DNA of 64,000 bases from Azoarcus sp. KH32C (GCF_000349945.1 NC_020516.1:2852001-2916000), one strand, 5' to 3'; counted from the first letter of the stretch, positions 35,146 to 46,493 are shown. Made by a program: numbers and translations. Notes: generated by a model not told the origin, from the letters alone.

Positions 35146-35436
35146 GGCGCATCCTCTGCATTGGGTTGGGCGAGCGGTATTCGTCGCCGCACGAGCGGCC
35201 ACCTACCGGATGCACATAGATTAGGGATGGATGGACGGACGATGGTCGCGTCGGCAAGGGCGCGGACGGCAGCAAATGGCGAATTCGATCGCCTGACGAA
35301 ACTTTCTGCGGCAAGGGGCGAAACGCTGCTGCCGGAGCGGTTCCACCCCGCCCGGCGCTCCGCCTCCATGTCTCTCAACCTTTTGCGGAGCAAGGGTCTA
35401 ATGTAAGAAAGGCACGAGCTGCCGCATCACGAGGCC

Positions 35437-37890
35437 ATGAGGAAAGCCAGCATGGGGGATCGAATTCGAGGGCGGGACGCGCCCATTGATGAGGGACCGC
35501 TGAGGCGGGGCAACGGCCTCGCCGTGCTGCGCTGCGTTACCTCGCTCATCGCCACGGCGAGCGACGAACGATCGCTACTGGAACAGGTGTGCAAGGCGGT
35601 CGTCGACGCTGCCGGCTATCGCTGCGCCTGGATCGGGTACGTCGATGAGGGACACGCAACGCTGCGACCGGCGGTGGCCTGGGGCTCGGGTCGCCTTGCC
35701 GACGGTCAGTTGAGCGTCATGACGGAGGGCGGCGAACAGCCTCCCGGGACCCTTTCGGCGCAAGGGACGCAGGTGCCGGCTGAGGCGGCGGTGCGCCTTC
35801 CTGCGCTCGATGCGCGAGCGGCGTGCACTTCGCTGCAGGGCGCCGACGGAGAACTGCTGGCGGTGATTCCGTTGTGTGCCGGCTCGAACCCGCTGGGCGT
35901 GCTGCTGGTTCAGGAGGCCGGCATTCCCACGCTCGACGACGCGGAACTTGCCCTGCTGCGCGAGGCAGGCCGCGTCCTCGCGTACGGTATCGCTGCCTTG
36001 CGCTCCGCAGCCGAGCGCGCCCGAGCGGAGGCAGAGCTCGCGAGAATCGACCGCGCCCGGCGTACGCTGAGCGCGGGCAACCGCGCCCTGGTCCGCGCGA
36101 CCGCGGAGCAGGTGCTCCTCGATGAAGTCTGCCGCATCAGCGTCGAAGAGGGCGGATATCGGGATGCCTGGGTGGCGTACCTGCGCCACGACGAGGACAA
36201 GAGCGTGGAGGTGATGGCCCAGTTCGGCGTCGATCGCGCCTACCTGGAGGGCCTGCGATGCAGCTGGGGGCCCAGCACGTCAGGCCGCGGGGCGGTGGGC
36301 ATCGCCATCCGGACCGGACGCCCCAGCATCGGCCGCAACATCGCGGAAGACCCCGATCTCGCGCCTTGGCGTGACGAGGCGCTGCGCCGGGGCATCGCCG
36401 CGGTCAGCGCCTTTCCGCTGCGCGTGGACGGGGCGGTCATCGGGACCCTCGGATTGCACGCGAGCGACCCGGACGCCTTCAACCAGGCAGAGGAGGAATT
36501 GCTGAGCGAGCTCGCGGACGACCTTGCCTTCGGGATCGAGACCCTGCGCACGCGTGCGCGCTCCCGCGAGGCCGAGGCAGCGATCAAACGCCTGGCCGAG
36601 CAGGACGCCCTCACGGGGCTGCCCAACCGCTGGCGGCTGCGCAAGCGGCTGGACGACGAGATTGCCTCCTCGAAGCGTACGCACCGCTCGCTGGCGCTGC
36701 TTATGGTGGGTATCGACCAGTTTCAGGAGGTGAACGAGACGCTGGGCTACGAGCAGGGCGACGTCGTCCTGTCCGAGATTGCTGCGCGCCTGGCGCGTAT
36801 CGCCGGCGACTGCGCGAACATCGCGCGCATGGGTGAAGCCGAGTTCGCCATCCTGCTGCCGGACGGCGACGCGGCGAGCGCCGCACGAACGGGCCAGCGC
36901 ATCCTCACGGCACTCCTCGAACCGGTGGAGGCCGGCGACGTCTTGCTGGATGCCAGCGGCAGCATCGGGATCGCCGTTTTCCCCGGGCACGGCTCGGAAC
37001 CGGATGCACTTATCCGGCGCGCCAACGTGGCCATGCAGCAGGCGCGCCAGCAGGGCCAAAGGATGGCGCTCTACACCGGCGGACAGGACAAGGAGTGCGC
37101 GCGGCGGCTGGCGCTCATCGGCGACCTGCACCGGGCCATCGAAAGGAACGAACTGCGGCTCTACTGCCAGCCGAAGGTGCGCATCGCGGGTGGGGAAACC
37201 TGCGGCGCCGAAGCGCTGGTACGCTGGGAGCACCCACGGCTGGGCCTGATCCAGCCCAGCGAGTTCATCGCGCTGGCCGAGCGCACCGGCCTCATCAGTC
37301 CGCTTACCGACTGGGTCATGCGGGCGGCCTTCCGCCAGGGCTATATGTGGCGCGATGCAGGGGTGCGTGTGCCGCTGGCGGTCAACGTCTCGGCCCGCGA
37401 CCTGCGCGATCCACGCCTCGTCGAGCGCGTGAGCTACCTGATGGCCACGTGGGGGGGTGAGCCCGATGCGGTGCAGTTCGAGCTCACAGAGAGTGCGCTG
37501 ATGCACGATCCGCACGGTTGCCTGGAGAGCATGCGGCGCCTCAAAGACCTCGGCATCAAGCTCTTCATCGACGACTTCGGCACCGGTTATTCATCGCTGG
37601 CCTACCTCCAGAAGTTTCCGGTCGACGCCATCAAGATCGACCAGAGCTTCGTCCGCGACATGCTTTCGGATACCGACTCGGCGGTGATCGTGCGCTCCAC
37701 GATCGATCTGGCCCACGACCTGGACCTGGAAGTCGTGGCCGAAGGCGTCGAAGACCGCCAGAGGTGGGACCATCTGGCCGAAGAAGGCTGCGATATCGCG
37801 CAGGGCTATTTCGTAAGCCAGCCCCTCCCGGCCGACACCTACCTCGCCTGGCGCGCTGACGCGACGATCGTCAAAGGACCGCTGCAGTAG
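35437..37890 (+). CDS. GAF-GAF-GGDEF-EAL signalling protein with degenerate GGDEF site
   Basis: An 817-residue cytoplasmic cyclic-di-GMP protein. Two GAF sensor domains occupy roughly residues 30-185 and 210-375, a GGDEF domain about 390-545 and an EAL domain about 560-805. The cyclase signature reads GEAEF instead of GGDEF, so synthesis is probably lost. The EAL domain keeps its key residues: EALVRWEHP, NVSARDL, TESAL, IDDFGTGYSS, the Lys in IKIDQSF and EGVED, so it should hydrolyse c-di-GMP to pGpG. The GAF domains may bind a ligand that tunes this activity, and the GGDEF domain may bind GTP as an activator. No membrane segment is present. Confidence 0.92.
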   Translation: MRKASMGDRIRGRDAPIDEGPLRRGNGLAVLRCVTSLIATASDERSLLEQVCKAVVDAAGYRCAWIGYVDEGHATLRPAVAWGSGRLADGQLSVMTEGGEQPPGTLSAQGTQVPAEAAVRLPALDARAACTSLQGADGELLAVIPLCAGSNPLGVLLVQEAGIPTLDDAELALLREAGRVLAYGIAALRSAAERARAEAELARIDRARRTLSAGNRALVRATAEQVLLDEVCRISVEEGGYRDAWVAYLRHDEDKSVEVMAQFGVDRAYLEGLRCSWGPSTSGRGAVGIAIRTGRPSIGRNIAEDPDLAPWRDEALRRGIAAVSAFPLRVDGAVIGTLGLHASDPDAFNQAEEELLSELADDLAFGIETLRTRARSREAEAAIKRLAEQDALTGLPNRWRLRKRLDDEIASSKRTHRSLALLMVGIDQFQEVNETLGYEQGDVVLSEIAARLARIAGDCANIARMGEAEFAILLPDGDAASAARTGQRILTALLEPVEAGDVLLDASGSIGIAVFPGHGSEPDALIRRANVAMQQARQQGQRMALYTGGQDKECARRLALIGDLHRAIERNELRLYCQPKVRIAGGETCGAEALVRWEHPRLGLIQPSEFIALAERTGLISPLTDWVMRAAFRQGYMWRDAGVRVPLAVNVSARDLRDPRLVERVSYLMATWGGEPDAVQFELTESALMHDPHGCLESMRRLKDLGIKLFIDDFGTGYSSLAYLQKFPVDAIKIDQSFVRDMLSDTDSAVIVRSTIDLAHDLDLEVVAEGVEDRQRWDHLAEEGCDIAQGYFVSQPLPADTYLAWRADATIVKGPLQ

Positions 37891-37957
37891 ATGCACCTGC
37901 TGGAGGGCGCGGTCACGCTCGGAGACGAGCGCGGCCCGCGCGTCCGGATCCTTGCGG

Positions 37958-38668
37958 CTAAACGTTATTCCCGGACATATCGAAGACGAGGACTTCCGCG
38001 GAATGCGCGTCGTCGAGGACGATCGACGATTCGCCGTCGAGCGCCGCCCCGTCGCCCGTGCCGAGACGCTGGCCGTTGAGCGTGACCTCGCCGCGGGCGA
38101 CCTGCACCCACGCGATACGCCCCGCGGCGAGTCCGTGTTCCACGCTCTGGCCGCCGTCGAGCAGCGTCGAGTACAGGCGCACGTCCTGATGAACCGTCAC
38201 CGAGCCGTCACTGCCATCCGGGCTCGCGATCAGACGCAGACGCCCGTTGCGCTCGTCACTCGGGAAATTGCGCTGTTCGTATCCGGGTTTGAGACCGCGT
38301 GCGGCGGGGATGATCCAGATCTGCAGGAAGTGGACCGGGTCGGAGCCCGAGTGGTTGTATTCGCTGTGGCTGATGCCGGTGCCGGCAGTCATGCGCTGCA
38401 CGTCCCCTGGCCGGATCACCGAGCCCGTGCCGATACTGTCCTTGTGCTCGAGCGCGCCCTCCAGCACATAGGAAATGATCTCCATGTCGCGGTGGCTGTG
38501 CGTCGGAAAGCCCTCGCCGGGAATGACGCGGTCTTCGTTGATGACGCGCAAGGGGCCGAAGCCCATGTGCTTGGCGTCGTAATAGTGCCCGAACGAGAAG
38601 CTGTGCTTCGAATTCAGCCAGTCGAAATCGGCCACGCCGCGCTCGTTTGCCCTTCTGATCGTGATCAT
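37958..38668 (-). CDS. Pirin family protein
   Basis: A 236-residue two-cupin protein of the pirin/YhhW type. The metal-binding histidines are in FPTHSHRDMEI and the GISHSEYNHS segment, with the N-terminal FSFGHYYD typical of bacterial pirins, several of which act as quercetin dioxygenases. AAGGAG lies seven bases before the start. It stands alone between the EAL gene (convergent) and gpmI (same strand, upstream), and its role in the cell is not evident from the neighbours. Confidence 0.9.
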   Translation of the reverse strand: MITIRRANERGVADFDWLNSKHSFSFGHYYDAKHMGFGPLRVINEDRVIPGEGFPTHSHRDMEIISYVLEGALEHKDSIGTGSVIRPGDVQRMTAGTGISHSEYNHSGSDPVHFLQIWIIPAARGLKPGYEQRNFPSDERNGRLRLIASPDGSDGSVTVHQDVRLYSTLLDGGQSVEHGLAAGRIAWVQVARGEVTLNGQRLGTGDGAALDGESSIVLDDAHSAEVLVFDMSGNNV

Positions 38669-38856
38669 TTTGAAGCTCCTTGTGAGTGTCCGTGGGGATC
38701 ACTGTAGGAGCGTTCAGGTGGGCGAAAAACCACCCCCGTCGCGATTCACTGTTGCATCATGGGCAACAATTGATGCGAAGGGCTGGGATTGAACGGGCAA
38801 CAATCAAACTCGGCCAGGGAGAGGATGGCAATCCGCCCCCTGGCGTTCGGAAGGAA

Positions 38857-40503
<1,647 letters not shown>

Positions 40504-40650
40504 TTTTTGGCCCTAGGGGGAAAGAAAAAGTCGGAAAAATCTGAAACAAGCCGCGAAGGGGCTCAAGTATCGGGGCCCGGCGTGGCGGGGTCAATCCGCG
40601 GCCCGCACACCAATTGTTTCAACGCGCCACTCCTCGCAAGCGCCATTCCC

Positions 40651-41295
40651 TCAGAACGGGACAACGCTTTCGAAAGTCATGGGCACCCGCCGCTCGGGGT
40701 GGATGAACGCGATCGCCGTGGCGTGCAGATGCATGCGGGCATGGCGCGCCGCGCTGTCCGGCGGCGCGTAGAGCACGTCGCCGAGGATGGGATGGCCCAG
40801 CGACATCAGGTGCACGCGCAACTGGTGCGTCCGGCCGGTGACGGGCTTGAGCTCCATGCGCGAGACGGCCTCGGCGCCCTCCCCGCTGCGGGCAACGACG
40901 CGATACCGGGTCAGCGCGCGGCGGCCGTTCACCGGGTCGACGATCTGGCGCGGATTGTTGTCGGGGTCCGCCGCGAGAGGCAGATCGATCTCGCCGCTGT
41001 CGCTCGCGACGTGGCCGTGGACCGAAGCGACGTAGCGCTTGCCGACGGTCCGCTGGGCGAAGGCTGCGTTCATCCGGCGCAACATTTCGGCGCCGCGGGC
41101 GAGCAGGATCAGCCCGGAGGTCGCCATGTCGAGCCGGTGCACGAGCAAGGCATCGTCGTAGAGCGCCTGCACCCGCGCTTCGAGGCAGTCCTGCCGGTCG
41201 TCGCCGCGGGCGGGCTGTGAGAGCAGGCCGGCCGGCTTGTCGGCCACGACGATCGCGTCGTCGGCGTAGAGGATGGCGGGAGCGAGATGCGGCAC
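40651..41295 (-). CDS. RluA-family pseudouridine synthase
   Basis: A 214-residue single-domain RNA pseudouridine synthase. The catalytic Asp is in the motif HRLDMATSGL (about residue 56), followed by RYVASVHGHV and the RNA-binding GRTHQLRVHLMSLGHPILGD. There is no N-terminal S4 domain, as in RluA and TruC-type enzymes; the size matches RluA, which modifies 23S rRNA position 746 and tRNA position 32. The start appears to be GTG at 41295 without a clear ribosome site. It is divergent from the BtuF-like gene. Confidence 0.88.
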   Translation of the reverse strand: MPHLAPAILYADDAIVVADKPAGLLSQPARGDDRQDCLEARVQALYDDALLVHRLDMATSGLILLARGAEMLRRMNAAFAQRTVGKRYVASVHGHVASDSGEIDLPLAADPDNNPRQIVDPVNGRRALTRYRVVARSGEGAEAVSRMELKPVTGRTHQLRVHLMSLGHPILGDVLYAPPDSAARHARMHLHATAIAFIHPERRVPMTFESVVPF

Positions 41296-41422
41296 TGTCG
41301 GGAAAGGATAAGAGGCTTACGCGGCCAAGCCTTTTATCAAGAATCCGCCGCGGCGGCAAACGGAAAATTCCCCGACTTTGCCGGCACAATAAGGCCCCCA
41401 ACCCTTTGCATGCCGAGTACTC

Positions 41423-42232
41423 ATGTCCCGACTGCCCCAACGCATCGTCTGCCTCAGCACCGAAACCGTCGAGGTTCTCTATGCGCTCGGCGAAGCGCAT
41501 CGCATCGTCGGGATTTCCGGCTACACCGTGATCCCGCCCGAGGCCCGCAAGGAAAAGCCGAAGGTGTTCGCGTTCTCAACCGGTGATCTCGAACGGATCC
41601 TCGCAGTCCAGCCCGACCTGGTGCTGTGCTTCTGCGACCTGCAGGCCGACATCGCACGCGACCTCGTCAAGGCCGGCGTCCCGGTACACGTCTTCAACCA
41701 GCGCAGCGTCGAAGACATCCTCGCGATGATCGAGACGGTCGGGCGCCTCGTCGGCGCGGAGGAACGGGCGCAAGCGCTGGTCGGCGAGCTCGAAGCCGTG
41801 ATCGCCGCCACACGCGCCGCGGCGGCCCGCCTTCCCCATCGGCCGCGCGTGTACTTCGAGGAATGGGACGAGCCTGCGATCTCCGGCATCCGTTGGGTGT
41901 CGGAATTGATCGGGATCGCGGGCGGCGAAGACGTCTTCGGCGAACTCGCGGCCCGACCGTCCGCACGCGACCGAATCCTTCCCGATCCTTTGGAGGCCGC
42001 CCGCCGATGCCCCGACCTCATCATCGGATCCTGGTGCGGCAAACGCTTCCGGCCCGAAAAAGTTGTGGCACGGCCGGGCTGGGAGGATGTGCCCGCCGTG
42101 CGCGACGGGCACATCCACGAGCTCAAGTCGGCGATCATCCTCGCCCCCGGCCCGGTCGCGATCCGCGAGGGGCTACCCGCGCTGGCAAAGCTGATCGCGG
42201 ATTGGGCGAAGGGGCCGGGAGCGGGCACTTAG
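41423..42232 (+). CDS. BtuF-like cobalamin/metal-chelate binding protein lacking a signal peptide
   Basis: A 269-residue protein of the type III periplasmic-binding fold (BtuF/FhuD style): two lobes joined by a long helix (about residues 95-130), with RIVCLSTETVEVLYALG at the start, VQPDLVLCFCDLQ, and a late VPAVRDGHIHEL. BtuF proteins deliver vitamin B12 to a BtuCD importer, but this one begins directly with the first strand and has no signal sequence or lipobox, so it should stay in the cytoplasm unless the true start is elsewhere. No BtuC or BtuD gene is adjacent. Cytoplasmic homologues of unknown role exist in many genomes. Confidence 0.82.
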   Translation: MSRLPQRIVCLSTETVEVLYALGEAHRIVGISGYTVIPPEARKEKPKVFAFSTGDLERILAVQPDLVLCFCDLQADIARDLVKAGVPVHVFNQRSVEDILAMIETVGRLVGAEERAQALVGELEAVIAATRAAAARLPHRPRVYFEEWDEPAISGIRWVSELIGIAGGEDVFGELAARPSARDRILPDPLEAARRCPDLIIGSWCGKRFRPEKVVARPGWEDVPAVRDGHIHELKSAIILAPGPVAIREGLPALAKLIADWAKGPGAGT

Positions 42233-42258
42233 CAGATCCTTTTCCCGCTCGCTACCTG

Positions 42259-42906
42259 TTACTCCACGCGCTTGCCCAGCCAGGGCGAGCTGGCGAGGTG
42301 CCCCCGTTCGAAGGCGGCGATTTCCGCCGCATGGAGCAGCGTCTCGCCGATGTCGTCGAGCCCGTTGAGCAGCCGGTCCCGGCGGAAGGGATCGATGTCG
42401 AACGTAATCGCCTCGCCCGACGGCGTCACGACAACCTGCTTCTCCAGGTCGACCGTCAGGCGATAGCCCTCGGTCGCCGCGACTTCGTCGAACAGGCGGT
42501 CGATCACGTCGCTCGGCAGCGTGATCGGCAGCAGGCCGTTCTTGAAGCAGTTGTTGAAGAAGATGTCGGCGAAGCTGGTCCCGACCAGTGCGCGGATGCC
42601 GTACTGCTCGAGCGCCCACGGCGCATGCTCGCGTGACGAGCCGCAGCCGAAGTTCTCGCGCGTGAGCAGGATGCTCGCCCCTTCGTAGCGCGGCCGGTTC
42701 AGCTCGAAATCCGGATTGAGCTTGCGGCTCGCCGGGTCGATGCCGATGTAGCCCGCATCGAGGTAGCGCCATTCGTCGAAGCAATGCGGCCCGAATCCGG
42801 AGCGGTGGATGGACTTCAGGAACTGCTTCGGGATGATCGCATCCGTGTCGACGTTTTCCCGGTCGAGCGGCGCGACGAGGCCGTTCAGGACGGTGAATTT
42901 GTTCAT
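42259..42906 (-). CDS. leuD: 3-isopropylmalate dehydratase small subunit
   Basis: The 215-residue small subunit of isopropylmalate isomerase in leucine biosynthesis. It has DTDAIIPKQFLK near the start and the signature NFGCGSSREHAPWAL, which positions the substrate against the iron-sulfur cluster of LeuC. GAGGAAAAGAT precedes the ATG. It follows leuC by nine bases and is co-transcribed with it. Length and motifs are as expected for the enterobacterial-type LeuD. Confidence 0.96.
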   Translation of the reverse strand: MNKFTVLNGLVAPLDRENVDTDAIIPKQFLKSIHRSGFGPHCFDEWRYLDAGYIGIDPASRKLNPDFELNRPRYEGASILLTRENFGCGSSREHAPWALEQYGIRALVGTSFADIFFNNCFKNGLLPITLPSDVIDRLFDEVAATEGYRLTVDLEKQVVVTPSGEAITFDIDPFRRDRLLNGLDDIGETLLHAAEIAAFERGHLASSPWLGKRVE

Positions 42907-42915
42907 ATCTTTTCC

Positions 42916-44319
42916 TCAGTTCAATTCGCGGACGTCAACGAAACGGCCAGCGACCGCAGCGGCGGCCGCCATTTCGGGGCTCACGAGGTGCGTTCGGCCC
43001 CCCGCGCCCTGACGCCCTTCGAAGTTACGGTTCGACGTCGAGGCACAGCGCTCGCCGGCACCGAGGCGGTCGTTGTTCATCCCCAGGCACATCGAACAGC
43101 CCGGCTCGCGCCACTCGAAGCCCGCTCGCACGAAGATCCGGTCCAGCCCCTCCCGCTCGGCCTGCTCCTTCACGAGTCCCGACCCGGGCACGACGATCGC
43201 GAGCTTCACGTTGACCGCGACGCTGCGCCCTTCGACGACCTTGGCCGCGGCGCGCAGGTCTTCGATGCGCGAATTGGTACAGGAGCCGATGAAGACCTTG
43301 TCGATGGGGACGTCCGTGATCGGCGTCAGCGGTTCGAGGCCCATGTAGGCGAGTGCGCGCTCGATCGCGTCGCGCTTGACCGGGTCGCTCTCAGCAGACG
43401 GATCCGGCGTGCGACCGCCCACGGGGATCACCATCTCCGGCGACGTGCCCCAGGTGACCTGCGGCGCGATATCCGCCGCGTCGATCTCGACCATCCGGTC
43501 GAAGACCGCGTCGGGATCGGAACGCAGCGTCTTCCACGCTTCGACCGCCTCATCCCATTTGTTGCTGCACGGCGCGTAGGGACGCCCCTTGAGGTAGTCG
43601 ATCGTCGTGTCGTCGACCGCAACGAGACCCGCCCGCGCGCCGGCCTCGATCGCCATGTTGCAGACCGTCATCCGGCCTTCCACCGACATCTCGCGGAACA
43701 CGCTGCCGGCGAATTCGATCGTGTGTCCGGTGCCGCCCGCGGTGCCAATGCGGCCGATGATGTGCAGCGCGACATCCTTGGGCGTGACGCCTGCCGCGAG
43801 CCGGCCCTCGACGCGGACCAGCATGTTGCGCGATTTCTTCATCACCATGCACTGCGTCGCGAGCACATGCTCGACGTCCGACGTGCCGATCCCGAAGGCC
43901 AAGGCGCCGAACGCGCCGTGCGTGCTGGTGTGCGAATCGCCGCAAACGATGGTCATGCCCGGCAGCGTCGCCCCCTGCTCCGGTCCGATGACGTGCACGA
44001 TGCCTTGGCGCTTGTCGTCGAGGCCGAAGAGCGTCACCGCATGCTCCTTGCAGTTCTCGATCAGCGTGTTGACCTGCAGCGCTGCGATCTCGTCCTCGAT
44101 GCCCTTCACGCGGTCCTTGGTCGGCACGTTGTGGTCCGGCGTCGCGACGATGCTACTGATGCGCCACGGCTTGCGGCCGGCGAGCTTCAGGCCCTCGAAG
44201 GCCTGCGGGCTCGTGACCTCGTGCATGATGTGGCGGTCGATGTAGATCAGGCTGCTGCCGTCGTCGCCCTGCCTGACGACGTGCGCGTCCCAGATCTTGT
44301 CATAGAGTGTCTTTCCCAT
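42916..44319 (-). CDS. leuC: 3-isopropylmalate dehydratase large subunit
   Basis: The 467-residue large subunit, an aconitase-type iron-sulfur enzyme that isomerises 2- to 3-isopropylmalate. The three cluster cysteines lie in GSCTNSRIEDL and CSMCLGMN; the early substrate loop is DRHIMHEVTSPQAF and VCGDSHTSTHGA follows. It heads the leuCD pair; a LysR gene lies upstream on the same strand, separated by a hairpin. A conserved leucine leader peptide was looked for in the 112-base gap and was not found. Confidence 0.96.
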   Translation of the reverse strand: MGKTLYDKIWDAHVVRQGDDGSSLIYIDRHIMHEVTSPQAFEGLKLAGRKPWRISSIVATPDHNVPTKDRVKGIEDEIAALQVNTLIENCKEHAVTLFGLDDKRQGIVHVIGPEQGATLPGMTIVCGDSHTSTHGAFGALAFGIGTSDVEHVLATQCMVMKKSRNMLVRVEGRLAAGVTPKDVALHIIGRIGTAGGTGHTIEFAGSVFREMSVEGRMTVCNMAIEAGARAGLVAVDDTTIDYLKGRPYAPCSNKWDEAVEAWKTLRSDPDAVFDRMVEIDAADIAPQVTWGTSPEMVIPVGGRTPDPSAESDPVKRDAIERALAYMGLEPLTPITDVPIDKVFIGSCTNSRIEDLRAAAKVVEGRSVAVNVKLAIVVPGSGLVKEQAEREGLDRIFVRAGFEWREPGCSMCLGMNNDRLGAGERCASTSNRNFEGRQGAGGRTHLVSPEMAAAAAVAGRFVDVRELN

Positions 44320-44401
44320 CGCGTCCTGGCTCCTGGTCGTTTAACCGCAGGGGCCATGGTCGCAAAGCGCGGCGAGGCTGAAAAACGGTCCTTCGCCATG
44401 G

Positions 44402-44426
44402 CAGCCATCTCGTTTGGAGATGGCTG
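44402..44426 (-). terminator. Possible terminator hairpin between the LysR gene and leuC
   Basis: CAGCCATCTC (44402-44411) and GAGATGGCTG (44417-44426) form a perfect 10-bp stem with a 5-base loop, placed just after the LysR stop on the minus strand and 80 bases before leuC. No T run follows immediately, though TTTTT occurs some 20 bases later. It may reduce read-through from the regulator gene into leuC, or act as an attenuator. Confidence 0.5.
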
Positions 44427-44431
44427 ACCCG

Positions 44432-45316
44432 TCATGCGGTCAGGTGAGAAAGCAGCAGGCGCGCCGCGACGGGAAGATAGGCAGCATCTCGAACCACGAT
44501 GTGAAGTTGGCGCGTCGCCCACTTGTCGGTCAGCCGGATCAGCCGCAGCCCGAGCGCGGAGGCGAAGAAGCGGCCGACGCGTTCCGGAACGACGCCGACG
44601 CCGAGCCCGACATCCACCATCCGGCACAAGGCGTCGAAGCTCGTCACATGAATGCGCAGGCGGCGGACCATGCCCGCTTCGGCCGCGGCGTTTTCGAGCA
44701 GCGTGAAGAGCGCGCTGTTCTGGCTCAGACCAACATGGTCGTAGGCGAGACTCGCGACGTAGCCCGTCTCCTCCATCGCCGCGAGCGGGTGGTCGGGCCG
44801 CACCAGCAGGACGAGCTGGTCGCAGCGGTACGGATAGCATTCGAGGCCGTCAAGTTCGCCTGCGTCGGACACGACACCGAGATCGGTCCGTCCCTCGCGC
44901 ACGGCACGCAGGATGTCCGTGCTCAGGTGTTCCTGCAGGTCGATCTTGATGCCTTCGTTCGCCGTCATGAAGGCCCGGAGATCCTCGGGCAGGAATTCGA
45001 CGACGGCGGAGATGTTTGCGTGCATGCGCACATGGCCCCGCACGCCCTGCGCATATTCGGACATCTCCGCGTGCAGCAGGTCGACGCTTCGCAGCACGCT
45101 GCGCGCATGAAACAGCAGCGCCTCGCCCGCGGCCGTGGGCTTGACCCCCCGCGCGCCGCGTTCGAGCAGCGGCAGGCCGAAGAGCTGCTCCAGTTCGACG
45201 AGCCGCTTGCTGACCGCCGACGCGACGATGTGCTCGCGCTCGGCGCCCTTCGCGATCGCGCCCGTCTCGCAGACCGCGACGAAGAGCTGCATCGAAACGA
45301 GGTCGACCCGTTTCAC
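44432..45316 (-). CDS. LysR family transcriptional regulator
   Basis: A 294-residue regulator with an N-terminal winged helix (about residues 7-65; LFVAVCETGAIAKGAEREHI then VSKRLVELEQLFGLPLLERGARG) and a C-terminal inducer-binding domain. The GTG start at 45316 is preceded by GAGGG. A LysR gene upstream of leuCD in the same direction is common in betaproteobacteria, so it may control leucine genes, but no direct evidence is visible. Confidence 0.9.
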   Translation of the reverse strand: MKRVDLVSMQLFVAVCETGAIAKGAEREHIVASAVSKRLVELEQLFGLPLLERGARGVKPTAAGEALLFHARSVLRSVDLLHAEMSEYAQGVRGHVRMHANISAVVEFLPEDLRAFMTANEGIKIDLQEHLSTDILRAVREGRTDLGVVSDAGELDGLECYPYRCDQLVLLVRPDHPLAAMEETGYVASLAYDHVGLSQNSALFTLLENAAAEAGMVRRLRIHVTSFDALCRMVDVGLGVGVVPERVGRFFASALGLRLIRLTDKWATRQLHIVVRDAAYLPVAARLLLSHLTA

Positions 45317-45437
45317 GACGACGCCCTCGCCGCTCTCACCCGCGTTGCTGTCTTCAAGTTCCCTCTTCTCCCCGGCGATTCAGCTCGCATCCGGAGAGTT
45401 TCGGGGATCGCGACGCAGGTTCGCAAGCCCCAGGCGC

Positions 45438-46493
45438 TCAGGCGGCGCCCGCGGACAATGCGTCGATGCGCCTTCGGAGCGTCGCGCACTCGTCGACGAA
45501 TCGAGAGCGCACATGCGCGAAATAATCTTCCCAGTCGTCGACGCTTCTCGCCTGACGATAGACGGTGTCGAGTTGGAGGGTCTGGATAGCAAGGATCAGG
45601 TCGGCAACCTGGTCCTGCAGGTCGCGGACGCGACTGCGCGCCGAGTGGTCGGTCGATGCGCTTGTGCTCGCCGTGGTGTCCTGGCGCGCGATGGAATCGG
45701 TTTCGAGTTCGCCCAGGAGACGCTGAAGTGCCGCCAGGTCGCTCCTGCGATAGGCTTCCTGGACGCTGAGAAAGGACTCGTGCGCCGCGTCCTTGTCGGT
45801 GTCGCCCACCCGGTCCGGATGGCAGCGCATGACGGCCGCGCGGTAGAGACGGCGCAGCTCGTCTTGTTCCTCTTCGTCCAGTTGCGCGGATGCCTGCCGT
45901 GAGGACTCCTCGACGGTCTTGTGAAAGGCGTCGCGTTCCTTCGCGGCCGCGCCCGCCTCTTCGCGGTCGGAAGCCGCGCCCGTTTGTTCGGCTCTCAGCC
46001 GGTAGTATTCGGCGCGCAGCATCAAGCATTCCTCGATCACCGTGCCCAAGGCCACGTACTGGGACTGCTGGAACTGGCACACCAGCCGCTGCATCTCCGC
46101 GAGCCGCACTGTGAGATCCCGCATCTGCCCTTGCAACATGACCGCACGGGCGATCAGCTTGTCCAGGTCCGCATCGGGCATATGCGCGACGGCGGCTTCG
46201 GCGGTGGCGGGTTCGGGGACTTCCTCGTCCTCGATTTCAGCGGATTCCGCGGGCAGGACTTCGAGCTCGGGCAGAAGCTCTTCCGACTTCGACGCTGGCT
46301 GCTGTTCCGGCTCGGCGGCAGGTCCAGGCTCTGCGACCTGCGGTTCGGGTTCGACGAGAGGCGGTGGAAGCTCGACAACGGCGGCTGCGGCCGTGGTCTC
46401 GTCTCGCTTGATCTCAGGAGTCCGGCGCTCACCCTGGCCGAAGAAGGCGAGCATCGCGCCGCGGACGCGGTGAACGAAGGTCGATAGATTCAT
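45438..46493 (-). CDS. J-domain protein of unknown function
   Basis: A 351-residue cytoplasmic protein in three parts: a proline- and glutamate-rich, probably disordered region (about residues 25-100), a helical and likely coiled-coil region (about 105-200), and a J-like domain at about 210-265. The J domain has helix II LRRLYRAAVMRCHPDR with the HPD tripeptide that stimulates Hsp70 ATPase, then FLSVQEAYRRSD as helix III. A second coiled coil closes the protein. No zinc-finger or substrate domain of DnaJ is present. It should recruit DnaK to a client bound by the coiled coils. The neighbours do not reveal the client. Confidence 0.75.
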   Translation of the reverse strand: MNLSTFVHRVRGAMLAFFGQGERRTPEIKRDETTAAAAVVELPPPLVEPEPQVAEPGPAAEPEQQPASKSEELLPELEVLPAESAEIEDEEVPEPATAEAAVAHMPDADLDKLIARAVMLQGQMRDLTVRLAEMQRLVCQFQQSQYVALGTVIEECLMLRAEYYRLRAEQTGAASDREEAGAAAKERDAFHKTVEESSRQASAQLDEEEQDELRRLYRAAVMRCHPDRVGDTDKDAAHESFLSVQEAYRRSDLAALQRLLGELETDSIARQDTTASTSASTDHSARSRVRDLQDQVADLILAIQTLQLDTVYRQARSVDDWEDYFAHVRSRFVDECATLRRRIDALSAGAA

